Origin: Sphingomonas faeni
Lineage (GTDB): Bacteria > Pseudomonadota > Alphaproteobacteria > Sphingomonadales > Sphingomonadaceae
Length of the DNA: 64,000 nt
Assembly: GCF_030817315.1 (NCBI RefSeq)
Contig: NZ_JAUSZF010000001.1
Span: forward strand, 1,720,501 to 1,784,500
Direction of reading: 5' to 3'
The notes under the pieces are model-generated. The model searched no databases and was not told the DNA's origin. It was given only the letters and a program-made list of their open reading frames with translations. The translations under genes and the position numbers were made by a program. How positions within the stretch are numbered: the first letter of the stretch is position 1; every line of letters begins with the position of its first letter. This document shows positions 9,972 to 17,761 of this stretch, one piece after another.

Positions 9972-10310
9972 TTAGTCCTCGACGAGTTTCATGAAACGAC
10001 GCTCTACCGGTGCCAGCACCGGCCCGAGTTCATGCCCGCGCTTCACCACCGCGCCGCCCTCGCCGATAAGCGCCCACATGCCCTGCTTGTTACGCAGCGA
10101 CGGGCGTTTCTCGATCCTGAACTCAGGCCGTTCGGCGGCACGGCGAAAGGCGGCGAAGACCGCGGCGTCCTTGCCGAGATCGATCGCGTAGTCGCGCCAG
10201 TGTCCCGCCGCGACCATCCGGCCGTAGAGGTCGAGGATCCGATTCAGTTCGAGGCGTTCGAAGCCGACCTGCGTCGCCTTGGACGGTGTCGGGAAGGGTA
10301 CGACGCCCAT
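9972..10310 (-). CDS. DUF2794 domain-containing protein
   Basis: Small conserved alphaproteobacterial protein of unknown function (112 aa). The start is the ATG giving MGVVPFPTPSKATQ; a TTG one codon upstream is less likely. The family core FERLELNRILDLYGRMVAAG followed by HWRDYAIDLGKDAAVFAAFR, the motif FRIEKRPSLRNKQGMWAL and the KRGHELGPVLAP ending are all seen. It starts 13 bp after cysE on the same strand, so the two form an operon. Nothing in the sequence suggests an enzyme active site. Confidence 0.85.
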   Translation of the reverse strand: MGVVPFPTPSKATQVGFERLELNRILDLYGRMVAAGHWRDYAIDLGKDAAVFAAFRRAAERPEFRIEKRPSLRNKQGMWALIGEGGAVVKRGHELGPVLAPVERRFMKLVED

Positions 10311-10323
10311 CAATTGTCACCCA

Positions 10324-11028
10324 TCATGCGCGGTCGCGGCGGTCCTCTGGACGCTCATCCACGCGGCCATCGGCGAGCAGAGCGTCGAGCCGCTTGCGCA
10401 TCGTCTCGAGTTCGCAGCGCATCAGCTCCATCTTCTGCGTCGCCGGATCGAACGCCTCGCTGCACGGCGTACCATAGGGCACGAAGCGCGGCAGTTCGGG
10501 TGCGTTGCCGCCCTCTATCGTGGTCGCGCGAGCCGGAATGCCGACCACCGTCGTTCCAGCCGGCACGTCACGCGTGACGACCGCGTTGGCACCAACGCGC
10601 GAGCGCTTGCCGAGCGTGATCGGTCCGAGCACCTGCGCACCCGAGCCGATGATGGCGCCGTCGGAGATGGTCGGGTGGCGCTTGCCCTGCACGCCGTTAT
10701 CGGGGCTGGTGCCGCCCAAAGTAACGCACTGGTAGATCGTGACGTCGTCGCCGATCTGCGCGGTCTCGCCGATTACGACAAAGCCGTGGTCAATGAAGAA
10801 ATTACGACCGATCGTCGCGCCGGGATGGATGTCGATCGCGGTCGTGAAGCGCGACCAGTGGTTGACGCAGCGTGCAAGGAAATAGAGTTTCGCCTTGTAC
10901 AGCCGATGCGCGATGCGGTGATAGCCGAGCGCCCAGACACCTGGGTACAGCATGATTTCGGCGCGCGAATGCGGGGCGGGGTCGCGGGCGCGGATCGAAT
11001 CCAGATAGGCCAGTAATCCGCTCGACAT
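10324..11028 (-). CDS. cysE: Serine O-acetyltransferase
   Basis: Left-handed beta-helix acetyltransferase making O-acetylserine from serine and acetyl-CoA, the committed step of cysteine synthesis. The N-terminus LLAYLDSIRARDPAPHSRAE fits the short-form (EpsC-like) enzymes. Hexapeptide repeats run from AIDIHPGATIGRNFFIDHG through GETAQIGDDVTIYQCVTLGG to KRSRVGANAVVTRDVPAGTT. The catalytic Asp-His pair is likely in FFIDHGFVVIGE. The C-terminal tail is longer than the minimum and predicted helical. It precedes DUF2794 in an operon and is divergent from a TauE/SafE exporter, giving a sulfur-metabolism context. Confidence 0.93.
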   Translation of the reverse strand: MSSGLLAYLDSIRARDPAPHSRAEIMLYPGVWALGYHRIAHRLYKAKLYFLARCVNHWSRFTTAIDIHPGATIGRNFFIDHGFVVIGETAQIGDDVTIYQCVTLGGTSPDNGVQGKRHPTISDGAIIGSGAQVLGPITLGKRSRVGANAVVTRDVPAGTTVVGIPARATTIEGGNAPELPRFVPYGTPCSEAFDPATQKMELMRCELETMRKRLDALLADGRVDERPEDRRDRA

Positions 11029-11200
11029 CCGCAGTCCCCTTAGCGATTTCAGTATCTAGGGTATCGAACCGCCGATTTCCAGAACCGCACGCACGAGGGG
11101 ATCGGAGGGTGCTTCCCATCGTTGGGATCGGGGTAAAGCCTATCTTTGTTGTGGGATAAGCCGGCGCGTTGCAGTTTGGGCCGATATTGAGGGGATGCCG

Positions 11201-11968
11201 ATGTTCGACCTGACGACCTTGAGCTTCGAGACGCTGCTGCCGTTCATCCTCGTGGGGTTCGCCGCGCAGGTCGTCGATGGCGCGCTGGGGATGGCGTTCG
11301 GCGTAATCTCGAACACGCTGTTGCTGTGGGTCGGCGTGCCCCCGGCTGCTGCCTCTGCGGGGGTGCATACCGTCGAGACGTTCACGACCGCGGTGTCGGG
11401 AATCAGCCATGTCCTGCACAAGAACGTCAACTGGACGCTGTTCCTGCGGCTGATGATCCCGGGCGTGATCGGCGGCGTGCTGGGTGCGTACGTGCTGTCG
11501 AACATCGACGCGAGCACGGCCAAGCCGTTCATCCTCGCCTATTTGACGTCGATCGGCGTGTATCTACTCTACCGCGGGCTTCGCTATCCGCCCAAGCAGA
11601 AGGAGCCGAAGATCGTCGAGCCGCTCGGGCTTGTCGGCGGGTTCCTGGATGCGGCGGGTGGTGGCGGCTGGGGGCCGGTGGTGACGTCGAACCTGCTGGT
11701 GCAGGGTGCGGCACCGCGGACCACGATCGGCACGGTCAATACCGCCGAGTTCTTCCTGACCGCGACGATATCGGCGACGTTCATCACACAACTCGGTTGG
11801 GCGGCGTTTACGCAGGCTACGGTAGGGTTGCTGATCGGCGGCGTTCTCGCGGCACCGTTCGGCGCGATCCTGGCAAAGCGCGTGCCGGCGAAAACGCTGA
11901 TGGTGCTGGTCGGCGTGATTCTCACGATCACCAGCCTGTTCGGCCTCTACCGCGCCATCTGGCACTGA
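11201..11968 (+). CDS. TauE/SafE-family sulfite/anion exporter
   Basis: Inner-membrane permease of the TauE/SafE (TSUP) family, which exports or imports sulfite, sulfoacetate and related anions. The sequence has two halves of hydrophobic segments, each opening with a family motif (FAAQVVDGALGMAFG near the N-terminus and GFLDAAGGGGWGPVVT near residue 150). ATG 11201 is preferred because GAGGGG lies 6 bases upstream; the ATG at 11195 abuts that site. It is divergent from cysE and followed by oxyR, consistent with handling sulfite produced in sulfur assimilation. Substrate and direction are inference. Confidence 0.85.
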   Translation: MFDLTTLSFETLLPFILVGFAAQVVDGALGMAFGVISNTLLLWVGVPPAAASAGVHTVETFTTAVSGISHVLHKNVNWTLFLRLMIPGVIGGVLGAYVLSNIDASTAKPFILAYLTSIGVYLLYRGLRYPPKQKEPKIVEPLGLVGGFLDAAGGGGWGPVVTSNLLVQGAAPRTTIGTVNTAEFFLTATISATFITQLGWAAFTQATVGLLIGGVLAAPFGAILAKRVPAKTLMVLVGVILTITSLFGLYRAIWH

Positions 11969-12049
11969 GGATCTGGCCATGAACCGCCCGACATTGGGGC
12001 GGGACGTTGTGCGCTGCGGCATGGAAGGACTGGTGTTATCGACTCCGCA

Positions 12050-12078
12050 CTCTATCTAGTGTCGGATGATCGATAGAG
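12050..12078. promoter_or_regulatory. Inverted repeat upstream of oxyR
   Basis: CTCTATC (12050-12056) and GATAGAG (12072-12078) form a perfect 7-bp inverted repeat, 7 bp before the oxyR start. The ATAG/CTAT-type half sites and position suggest autoregulation by OxyR; this is inference from position only. Confidence 0.35.
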
Positions 12079-12085
12079 GCGATTA

Positions 12086-12988
12086 ATGGCAGCCACCTAC
12101 CTACCCACGTTGAAGCAGTTGCAGTATCTGGTTGCGCTGAAGGAACACGGACATTTCGGTCGTGCGGCGGAGGCGTGCTACGTCACGCAGTCGACCTTGT
12201 CCGCGGGCTTGCGCGAACTGGAGACGCTGATCGGCGTGGTGCTGGTCGAGCGCACCCGGCGCGTGGTGCGGTTCACGCCGCTGGGCGACGGGATCGCTGA
12301 CAAGGCGCGGCGCGTGCTGCGCGAGGCGGAGGAACTGGGTGACATGGCGCGGGCCGCTGGCCAGCCACTGTCGGGCGACATGCGGATGAGCGTGATCCCG
12401 ACGATCGCGCCGTTCATGCTGCCGAGGATCCTGCCGCGATTGCGCAAGGATTATCCGGACCTGAAACTGTTCCTGCGCGAGGAACCGAGCGGCCCGGCAT
12501 GCGAGGGTCTGCACAACGGCCGGACCGACTGCGTTCTGCTCGCCCTCCCCTATGCCTGCGGTGAGGTCACGTCCGAGACGCTGTTCGAGGACCGGTTGTT
12601 CGTTGCGTATCCCTCCGGCGAGGTGCCGTCGGCCCGTCCTGCGATCCCGGCGTCGGCGATCGACGAGACGCGGTTGTTGCTGCTCGAGGACGGGCATTGC
12701 CTGAAGGATCACGCGCTGGGCGCCTGCAACCGGCCGGAGTTGCGCGCGGAGGCGACGATGCTGGGTACGTCGCTGCATACGATCGTGCAGATGGTCGACA
12801 ATGGGCTCGGCATCACGATGCTGCCCGAAATGGCAATCAAGGCGGGGATCCTGGACAACACCAATATCACCGCGCGACCGCTCGATGAGAAGAACGCGGT
12901 GCGGCGAATCGCGCTGGTGTGGCGCCGGGCGAGCCCGAGGGAGAAGGATTTCCGGCTGATGGCGAAGGCGCTGGCGGACGTGCAGTAA
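12086..12988 (+). CDS. oxyR: Hydrogen-peroxide-sensing LysR-type regulator OxyR
   Basis: LysR-type transcription factor activated by a peroxide-driven disulfide. The N-terminal winged HTH is PTLKQLQYLVALKEHGHFGR with the recognition segment CYVTQSTLSAGLRELE. The sensor domain carries the OxyR signature LLLEDGHCLKDHALGAC: Cys205 and Cys214 are nine residues apart, exactly as the peroxidatic and resolving cysteines in E. coli OxyR. A GITMLPEMA motif follows. The length (300 aa) is normal. It lies downstream of the TauE/SafE gene on the same strand with a 117-bp gap, so it probably has its own promoter. No catalase or peroxiredoxin gene is adjacent. Confidence 0.93.
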   Translation: MAATYLPTLKQLQYLVALKEHGHFGRAAEACYVTQSTLSAGLRELETLIGVVLVERTRRVVRFTPLGDGIADKARRVLREAEELGDMARAAGQPLSGDMRMSVIPTIAPFMLPRILPRLRKDYPDLKLFLREEPSGPACEGLHNGRTDCVLLALPYACGEVTSETLFEDRLFVAYPSGEVPSARPAIPASAIDETRLLLLEDGHCLKDHALGACNRPELRAEATMLGTSLHTIVQMVDNGLGITMLPEMAIKAGILDNTNITARPLDEKNAVRRIALVWRRASPREKDFRLMAKALADVQ

Positions 12989-13007
12989 ACGGGGTTCTTC
13001 TACTTCG

Positions 13008-13115
13008 CCCCTCCCTGGAAGGGAGGGGTTGGGGTGGGTCGGGTTCCATGGGTCTAGACGGTTGCGACACGAGCAGGCCTACCCACCCCCTGCCCCTCCC
13101 TTTCAGGGATGGGAG
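13008..13115. repeat. Intergenic palindromic repeat pair, family A (copy 2)
   Basis: Same paired-stem unit as at 9851, with one base change in the right arm (GGGATGGGAG). It lies between oxyR and the first FAS1 gene. Confidence 0.85.
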
Positions 13116-13255
13116 CCTGTTTCGCTCTAGGCCCCGACCTGTTTCGCTTTGAACATCAAAGCGTTGCGTCATCACCTCGGCCCGAGATTGGCACGGGTGC
13201 GCAACCAACTCGGGCCTCGATCGTATGTTTCGCAGTTCCCGCTGGAGATCGAACG

Positions 13256-13888
13256 ATGTCGAAGACGCTTCCACTGCTGCTGATGACCAGCGCGCTGGCG
13301 CTCGCCGCGTGCAGCGGCAAATCGAAGGACGACGTGGCGAGTGCCTCGACTACGCCCGCGGATACTGCGCTGGCCGTGCCGAACGGTCCGCCTGCGGTCG
13401 CCAACCCGACCGTCGGCGGCGTGCCGATGATGGCGACCCGCACGATCGTCGACAATGCATCGGCCGCGCCGAACCTGTCGACGCTGGTTGCCGCGGTGAA
13501 TGCCGCTGGGCTGGTCCCCACTCTGTCGGGTCCAGGCCCCCTCACAGTGTTTGCACCCACTAATGACGCCTTCGGGCGGCTCGCGCCGGGCATGGTCGAC
13601 ACGTTGCTGAAGCCCGAGAACAAGGCCTCGTTGACGAAAGTGCTAACCTATCACGTCGTACCCGGCGCCATCACCGCCGAGGATCTGCGCCAGCGCATCG
13701 CGGCCGGCGGCGGTACCGCCACGCTGACCACGGTTGAGGGCGACCCGATCACCGCGACCCTGGTCGGCGCCGTGATCGCGCTGACCGACGTCAACGGCAA
13801 CAAGAGTTACGTCGAGACGGCGGATGTTCGTCAGTCGAACGGCGTCATCCATGTGGTCAACGGCGTAATCGTGCCGAAACTGAGCTGA
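13256..13888 (+). CDS. Fasciclin (FAS1) domain lipoprotein
   Basis: Envelope lipoprotein with one FAS1 adhesion-type domain. ATG 13256 has GGAG 9 bases upstream and starts a lipoprotein signal (MSKTLPLLLMTSALALAACS, lipobox LAAC). After a linker, the FAS1 domain runs from about residue 72 (PNLSTLVAAVNAAGLVPTLS) through the H1 motif TVFAPTNDAF and YHVVPGAITAEDL to the H2 motif GVIHVVNGVIVPKL at the C-terminus. The next gene encodes a second FAS1 protein of the same size class but with an ordinary signal peptide, so this is probably a duplicated pair. Likely roles are cell-surface adhesion or matrix contact. Confidence 0.88.
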   Translation: MSKTLPLLLMTSALALAACSGKSKDDVASASTTPADTALAVPNGPPAVANPTVGGVPMMATRTIVDNASAAPNLSTLVAAVNAAGLVPTLSGPGPLTVFAPTNDAFGRLAPGMVDTLLKPENKASLTKVLTYHVVPGAITAEDLRQRIAAGGGTATLTTVEGDPITATLVGAVIALTDVNGNKSYVETADVRQSNGVIHVVNGVIVPKLS

Positions 13889-14022
13889 TCGACGTATGGA
13901 AAGGCTCGGTTCATCGTGCCTATGCTACGGCCTGTCAGCGAAATCGTTGAGATCGGCCGAAATCTACCCAACTTCCATCGTTCGAGTTTAATTCGTCCCT
14001 TTCACAATCTCTGGAGTTGCAG

Positions 14023-14694
14023 ATGACTGTTAAGACAAACCTTATGATTGCCGCAGCATCGAGCCTGCTTCTCGCGACCGGCGCCACGGCGCAGACCGCC
14101 GCACCTACCGCACCCCCGACGGCTGTGCCCGCTGCGCCGCAGACCGGGGCGCCCACCGCTCCTACGACCGCAACCGCGCCCGGCGTAGCGACTGCCCCGC
14201 AGGCGGCCGGTGCACCGGCTGCATCGACGGCCGCCGCGACGACGACGATCGCTGCTGCGCTGCCGACCTTGCAGAACCGTGCGACGCTCGCGAAGCTGGT
14301 GACCGCGGCCAAGCTGCAGACGACGCTCGCAGGGCCGGGGCCGTACACGCTGTTCGCGCCCAGCGACGAGGCGTTCACGCGACTTCCGGCTGGCGCACTC
14401 GACACGCTGCAGAAGCCTGAATCGGCGCCGACGCTGGCGAAGATCATCAAGTATCACGTCGTGGCCGGCGCGCTGACCGCGGATCAGCTTAAGGCGCAGA
14501 TCACTGCTGGCGGTGGCAAGGCAACGCTGACCACGCTCGCAGGGCAGCCGCTCATCGCGTCACTTGGCCCGAACGGGAACATCGAGCTGACCGATACGGC
14601 CGGGATCAAGGCCTATGTCGACACGGCGGACATCAAGGAGACGAACGGCGTCGTTCATCTCACCAACGGCATGAGCGTTCCGAAGCTCGACTAG
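14023..14694 (+). CDS. Secreted fasciclin (FAS1) domain protein
   Basis: Second FAS1 protein, predicted periplasmic or secreted. ATG 14023 is placed 6 nt after a GGAG site; the TTG six bases upstream is unlikely. A signal peptide (MIAAASSLLLATGATAQ) is followed by an Ala/Pro/Thr-rich linker of about 50 residues and then the FAS1 domain with YTLFAPSDEAF, KYHVVAGALTADQL and the C-terminal NGVVHLTNGMSVPKLD. It resembles the upstream lipoprotein across the whole domain. A strong stem-loop follows the stop codon. Confidence 0.88.
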   Translation: MTVKTNLMIAAASSLLLATGATAQTAAPTAPPTAVPAAPQTGAPTAPTTATAPGVATAPQAAGAPAASTAAATTTIAAALPTLQNRATLAKLVTAAKLQTTLAGPGPYTLFAPSDEAFTRLPAGALDTLQKPESAPTLAKIIKYHVVAGALTADQLKAQITAGGGKATLTTLAGQPLIASLGPNGNIELTDTAGIKAYVDTADIKETNGVVHLTNGMSVPKLD

Positions 14695-14700
14695 AGGATT

Positions 14701-14734
14701 ACGGGCCGCGGTTCCTTTGGGAAGCGCGGCCCGT
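14701..14734 (+). terminator. Stem-loop terminator after FAS1 gene
   Basis: ACGGGCCGCG and CGCGGCCCGT form a perfect 10-bp stem with a 14-nt loop, starting 7 bp after the stop. The downstream T content is modest (ATCATATTGTTT), so it is a likely but not textbook intrinsic terminator. Confidence 0.6.
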
Positions 14735-14741
14735 ATCATAT

Positions 14742-14796
14742 TGTTTCCCCGCGAAGGCGGGGATCCAGCCTGGGCTCCCGCCGTCGTGGGAGAACA
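14742..14796. repeat. Intergenic palindromic repeat, family B' (copy 2)
   Basis: Stem CCCCGCGAAGGCGGGG, then CCAGCCTGGGCTCCCG, then a partial second stem. Same unit as at 4578 and 33391. It lies between converging genes. Confidence 0.8.
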
Positions 14797-14805
14797 AGTC
14801 TTGGT

Positions 14806-15255
14806 TCAGACCTTCGGCTTATCCCACCGAGCAGCAGCGACATGATCGCCATCGCGCGCTTCAACCCAGCTAGCTTCGACACCGCGCGTTTCGCGCTTCC
14901 AGAACGGTGCATCGGTCTTCAACCGGTCAATCAAATACGCACAGGCCTCCAGCGCCGCGCTGCGGTGTGCCGCGGTCGCCGCGACGAAAACGATCCGCTC
15001 GCCAGGATACATCGGCCCAACCCGATGCACGATGATTGCGGCGCTCAAAGACCATCGTTCGACCGCGCCCTGCGCAACCTTGAGCAACGAAGCCTCGGTA
15101 GCGCCGGGATAATGTTCGAGTTCAAGCGTGCCGACCCCGTCGTCCGCGCGAACCAGCCCCGTGAAGGTCGCAACCGCACCCGCCCCCGCCACCTCCGCAC
15201 GAGTCATTTCCGCACCGATATCGATCGGCGACTGCTGGACGGAGATATGGATCAT
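14806..15255 (-). CDS. moaE: Molybdopterin synthase catalytic subunit
   Basis: Large subunit of molybdopterin synthase, which inserts sulfur from MoaD thiocarboxylate into cyclic pyranopterin phosphate. Visible family features are ATFTGLVRADDGVGTLELEH, HRVGPMYPGERIVFVAATA, the HRSAALEACAYLIDRLKTDA segment and the catalytic-Lys region PFWKRE. The length (149 aa) is typical. The start ATG overlaps the moaD stop by 4 bases, so the two subunits are coupled. No other molybdenum-cofactor gene is in the window. Confidence 0.94.
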   Translation of the reverse strand: MIHISVQQSPIDIGAEMTRAEVAGAGAVATFTGLVRADDGVGTLELEHYPGATEASLLKVAQGAVERWSLSAAIIVHRVGPMYPGERIVFVAATAAHRSAALEACAYLIDRLKTDAPFWKRETRGVEASWVEARDGDHVAAARWDKPKV

Positions 15256-15509
15256 CCGCCGGTCACCGGGGGAAAGATCGCGATCTCGCGCGCCGTCCCG
15301 ATCGGCGTGTCGAGCGGGACGAAATCCTGGTCGACCGCCGCGCGCAACCGCGAGCGGTTCTCGAATGCTTCGGCATGTCCGGAACTCGTCCCTGCAAGCC
15401 AGTCGACCAGATCCGCCACCGTCACGACGCTAGCGGGAGGCTCGACCGATTCCTCGCCCGTGCCGATTCTCTCCCGCACCCAGGCGAAATACACCATCCG
15501 TATCGTCAT
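15252..15509 (-). CDS. moaD: Molybdopterin synthase sulfur-carrier subunit
   Basis: Ubiquitin-like small subunit (85 aa) whose C-terminal Gly-Gly is thiocarboxylated to deliver sulfur to MoaE. The start is the ATG giving MTIRMVYFAWVRERIG; the frame is open further upstream inside pgsA but without a better start. The protein ends PPVTGG, the required diglycine terminus. It starts 2 bp after the pgsA stop and overlaps moaE by 4 bp, so pgsA-moaD-moaE is one transcription unit. Confidence 0.92.
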   Translation of the reverse strand: MTIRMVYFAWVRERIGTGEESVEPPASVVTVADLVDWLAGTSSGHAEAFENRSRLRAAVDQDFVPLDTPIGTAREIAIFPPVTGG

Positions 15510-15511
15510 CT

Positions 15512-16063
15512 TCAGTCCATGTGCTTCAGGCCGACGCGGAGGTAATCCCATCCGGTCAGCAAGGTGAGGACGGCAGCACCCCACAAGGCGACGATGCCGA
15601 CCGTGTGGACCCAGATCATGTCGGGCACCGCGCCGCCTAGGATAATGCCGCCCAGCGACACGAGTTGCAGCGTCGTCTTCCACTTGGCGAGTTGCGACAC
15701 GGGCACGGAGACCTGTACCTGCGCCAGGAATTCACGCAGCCCCGACACGGCGATCTCGCGCAGCAGGATCACCAGCGCGGCGATGACGTGGACGCCGGGA
15801 ATATCGCGCGTGCCGACCAGGATCAGGATCACCGCCGCGACCATGATCTTGTCCGCGATCGGATCGAGGAAGATCCCCAGCCGCGACACGGCGCCGCTCG
15901 ACCGCGCGAGATAGCCGTCGAAGTAATCGGTGATGCCCATCAGGCAATACAGCACGAAGGCGATGCCATAGCCTGCCTCCCAGTCGGGCCACCACAGGAA
16001 CCAGACCAGCAGGGGCACCGCGACGATCCGCGACAATGTCAGGAGGTTAGGCAAGCTCAGCAC
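15512..16063 (-). CDS. pgsA: CDP-diacylglycerol-glycerol-3-phosphate phosphatidyltransferase
   Basis: Integral inner-membrane enzyme making phosphatidylglycerol phosphate from CDP-diacylglycerol and glycerol-3-phosphate. The protein opens with MLSLPNLLTLSRIVAVPLLV, typical for PgsA. The CDP-alcohol phosphotransferase motif is visible as TDYFDGYLARSSGAVSRLG followed by FLDPIADK, with the conserved Asp residues in place. Several hydrophobic segments fill the 183 residues. It heads a compact unit with moaD and moaE. The 115-bp gap to the divergent MFS gene probably holds both promoters. Confidence 0.93.
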   Translation of the reverse strand: MLSLPNLLTLSRIVAVPLLVWFLWWPDWEAGYGIAFVLYCLMGITDYFDGYLARSSGAVSRLGIFLDPIADKIMVAAVILILVGTRDIPGVHVIAALVILLREIAVSGLREFLAQVQVSVPVSQLAKWKTTLQLVSLGGIILGGAVPDMIWVHTVGIVALWGAAVLTLLTGWDYLRVGLKHMD

Positions 16064-16178
16064 CCACCACCTCTATACCGGTCGGTCGCGGGGCGAAACC
16101 GGTTTAAACGTTGGCGTCGGCAGGGTGCTGGGCTAAGGGTTTGCCATATCTTCGCAACGATCAGGGCTATTTCTCGTC

Positions 16179-17504
16179 ATGCTCAATGCCCTTGGGTTGC
16201 TGAAGCAACGTCGCTTCCTACCCCTGTTCACGACGCAATTTCTCGGTGCGTTCAACGATAACCTGTTCAAGACCTCGATGGTCCTGTTCGCCACCTATGC
16301 CGTCTTCAACGATCCGAAGATGGAGGCGAACTTCAACGCGTTGGCGACGGGACTCGGCATCCTGCCGTTCTTCCTGCTGTCCGCGCTCGCGGGGCAATTG
16401 GCGGACAGCCACGACAAGGCGCGGATCATCCGGATCGTGAAGACGGTCGAGATCGGCATCATGCTGCTCGGCGCGACCGGCCTGATGGTCGCGCGTGCCG
16501 GCCACCCCTCGCTGGGGATCGGGCTGATGCTCGGTGCCGTGCTGTGCCTCGGCGTGCATTCGACGTTCTTCGGGCCGATCAAATACGCGATCCTGCCGCA
16601 GCATCTGAAGCCCTGCGACGTGCTCGGCGGCACCGGGCTGGTCGAGGCGGGGACGTATCTCGCGATCCTGCTCGGCACGGTGACCGCGGGCTGGATCCCG
16701 ATCGAAGGCGCTGCCGCCAGCGTGCTGATCGTCGCGGTGATCGGCTGGTTCTCCGGCCGTCAGGTGCCCCCCGCACCGCGCGAAGGGCCGCCGCTGAAGC
16801 TCGACTACAACCCGTTCACCGCGTCGTGGCGACTGATCAGCGCGACGCTGCACATCCCGCGCCTGTTCCTGGCAATCGTCGCGATCAGCTTCTTCTGGAC
16901 GATCGGCGCGGTGCTGATCATCGTCTTCCCGCCACTGGTGAAGAACGTGCTGACCGCCGACGAACGCGTGGCCAGCTTCGTGATCGCGGTGTTTTCGGTC
17001 GGCGTGGCGATTGGGTCGGTGGTCATCAACACGATGCTGAAGGGCCGGATTTCCGCGAAGTTCTCGCCGGCTTCGGTGATCGCGATGGGCGGGTTCGTCG
17101 TGCTGTTCTCGTTCCTCGCGCGCAACTGGACCGCGGCACCGGCGGGACATTATTACGACTGGGCGGGGTTCATTCGTCAGCCGGGTGCGATTCCCGTACT
17201 GGGGACGTTGCTGGCGATCGCGATCACCGGGGGCATGTTCGTCGTGCCGCTCTATGCGTTCCTGACGACGACCGTCGAGAAGGACCAGACGGCGCGCACC
17301 GTGGCGGCGAATAACGTCGTCAATTCGGGTGCTATGACGATCGGCTCGATCCTCGTCATCGGCATTACCGCGATGGGGGTATCGCCGGAGGACATGCTGT
17401 TCCTCGTGGCGGCGATGTGTCTCGTCTCGGCGTGGCTGGCTCAGAAGCTGCACCGGGCTTGCGACGCCGATGCGACCGGTTGTTTGCCTGCGCTAAGGGA
17501 GTAG
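16179..17504 (+). CDS. MFS transporter, LplT-like (lysophospholipid flippase type)
   Basis: Twelve-helix major facilitator protein (441 aa). The N-terminus KQRRFLPLFTTQFLGAFNDN followed by LFKTSMV is the signature of the LplT/Aas-associated branch that flips lysophospholipids across the inner membrane. The segment LCLGVHSTFFGPIKYAILPQ and GTGLVEAGTYLAILLG also match that branch. Unlike E. coli there is no adjacent acyltransferase/acyl-ACP synthetase, although pgsA is divergent from it, giving a phospholipid context. Function beyond the family is inference. Confidence 0.8.
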   Translation: MLNALGLLKQRRFLPLFTTQFLGAFNDNLFKTSMVLFATYAVFNDPKMEANFNALATGLGILPFFLLSALAGQLADSHDKARIIRIVKTVEIGIMLLGATGLMVARAGHPSLGIGLMLGAVLCLGVHSTFFGPIKYAILPQHLKPCDVLGGTGLVEAGTYLAILLGTVTAGWIPIEGAAASVLIVAVIGWFSGRQVPPAPREGPPLKLDYNPFTASWRLISATLHIPRLFLAIVAISFFWTIGAVLIIVFPPLVKNVLTADERVASFVIAVFSVGVAIGSVVINTMLKGRISAKFSPASVIAMGGFVVLFSFLARNWTAAPAGHYYDWAGFIRQPGAIPVLGTLLAIAITGGMFVVPLYAFLTTTVEKDQTARTVAANNVVNSGAMTIGSILVIGITAMGVSPEDMLFLVAAMCLVSAWLAQKLHRACDADATGCLPALRE

Positions 17505-17519
17505 CCTCGCACCTAAATC

Positions 17520-17590
17520 CGTTCGCCCTGAGCGAAGTCGAAGGGTGAGTACCAAAAGCAGGTGCTTCGGCTGCGCTCAGCACGACCGGA
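17520..17590. repeat. Intergenic inverted repeat, family E
   Basis: GTTCGCCCTGAGCGAAGTCG and, 40 bp on, CTTCGGCTGCGCTCAGCACG form an imperfect inverted pair that brings GTTCG..CTGAGC and GCTCAG..CGACC together. I saw only this copy in the window, but the motif style matches dispersed palindromes common in sphingomonads. Confidence 0.6.
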
Positions 17591-17608
17591 AAAAAGGGGG
17601 CGCAGGCC

Positions 17609-17689
17609 TTAGAAAATGAAGCTGTAGAAGCAGGTGAAGAACGCCGAGAAGCTGAGGAAAAACAGCTTTATGTCGTGATCGTCGTCCAC
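17609..17689 (-). CDS. Very small Phe-rich membrane peptide (26 aa)
   Basis: A 26-codon ORF with GTG start: VDDDHDIKLF followed by FLSFSAFFTCFYSFIF. An acidic N-terminus precedes an 18-residue hydrophobic, Phe-rich stretch that could be one transmembrane helix ending at the extreme C-terminus. No good Shine-Dalgarno is visible, and a TTG 21 bases upstream could extend it. The balance of charge and hydrophobicity looks selected rather than random, but this is a judgement from composition. It lies alone on this strand in the gap between the MFS gene and the NUDIX-DUF47 gene. Confidence 0.4.
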   Translation of the reverse strand: MDDDHDIKLFFLSFSAFFTCFYSFIF

Positions 17690-17761
17690 GGCCTGACCGG
17701 CAAGAGTCAAAAGTCGCTAAGCCGACGGCTTCCGGCAATGGGACGCCGATAGCGGTGAGCA

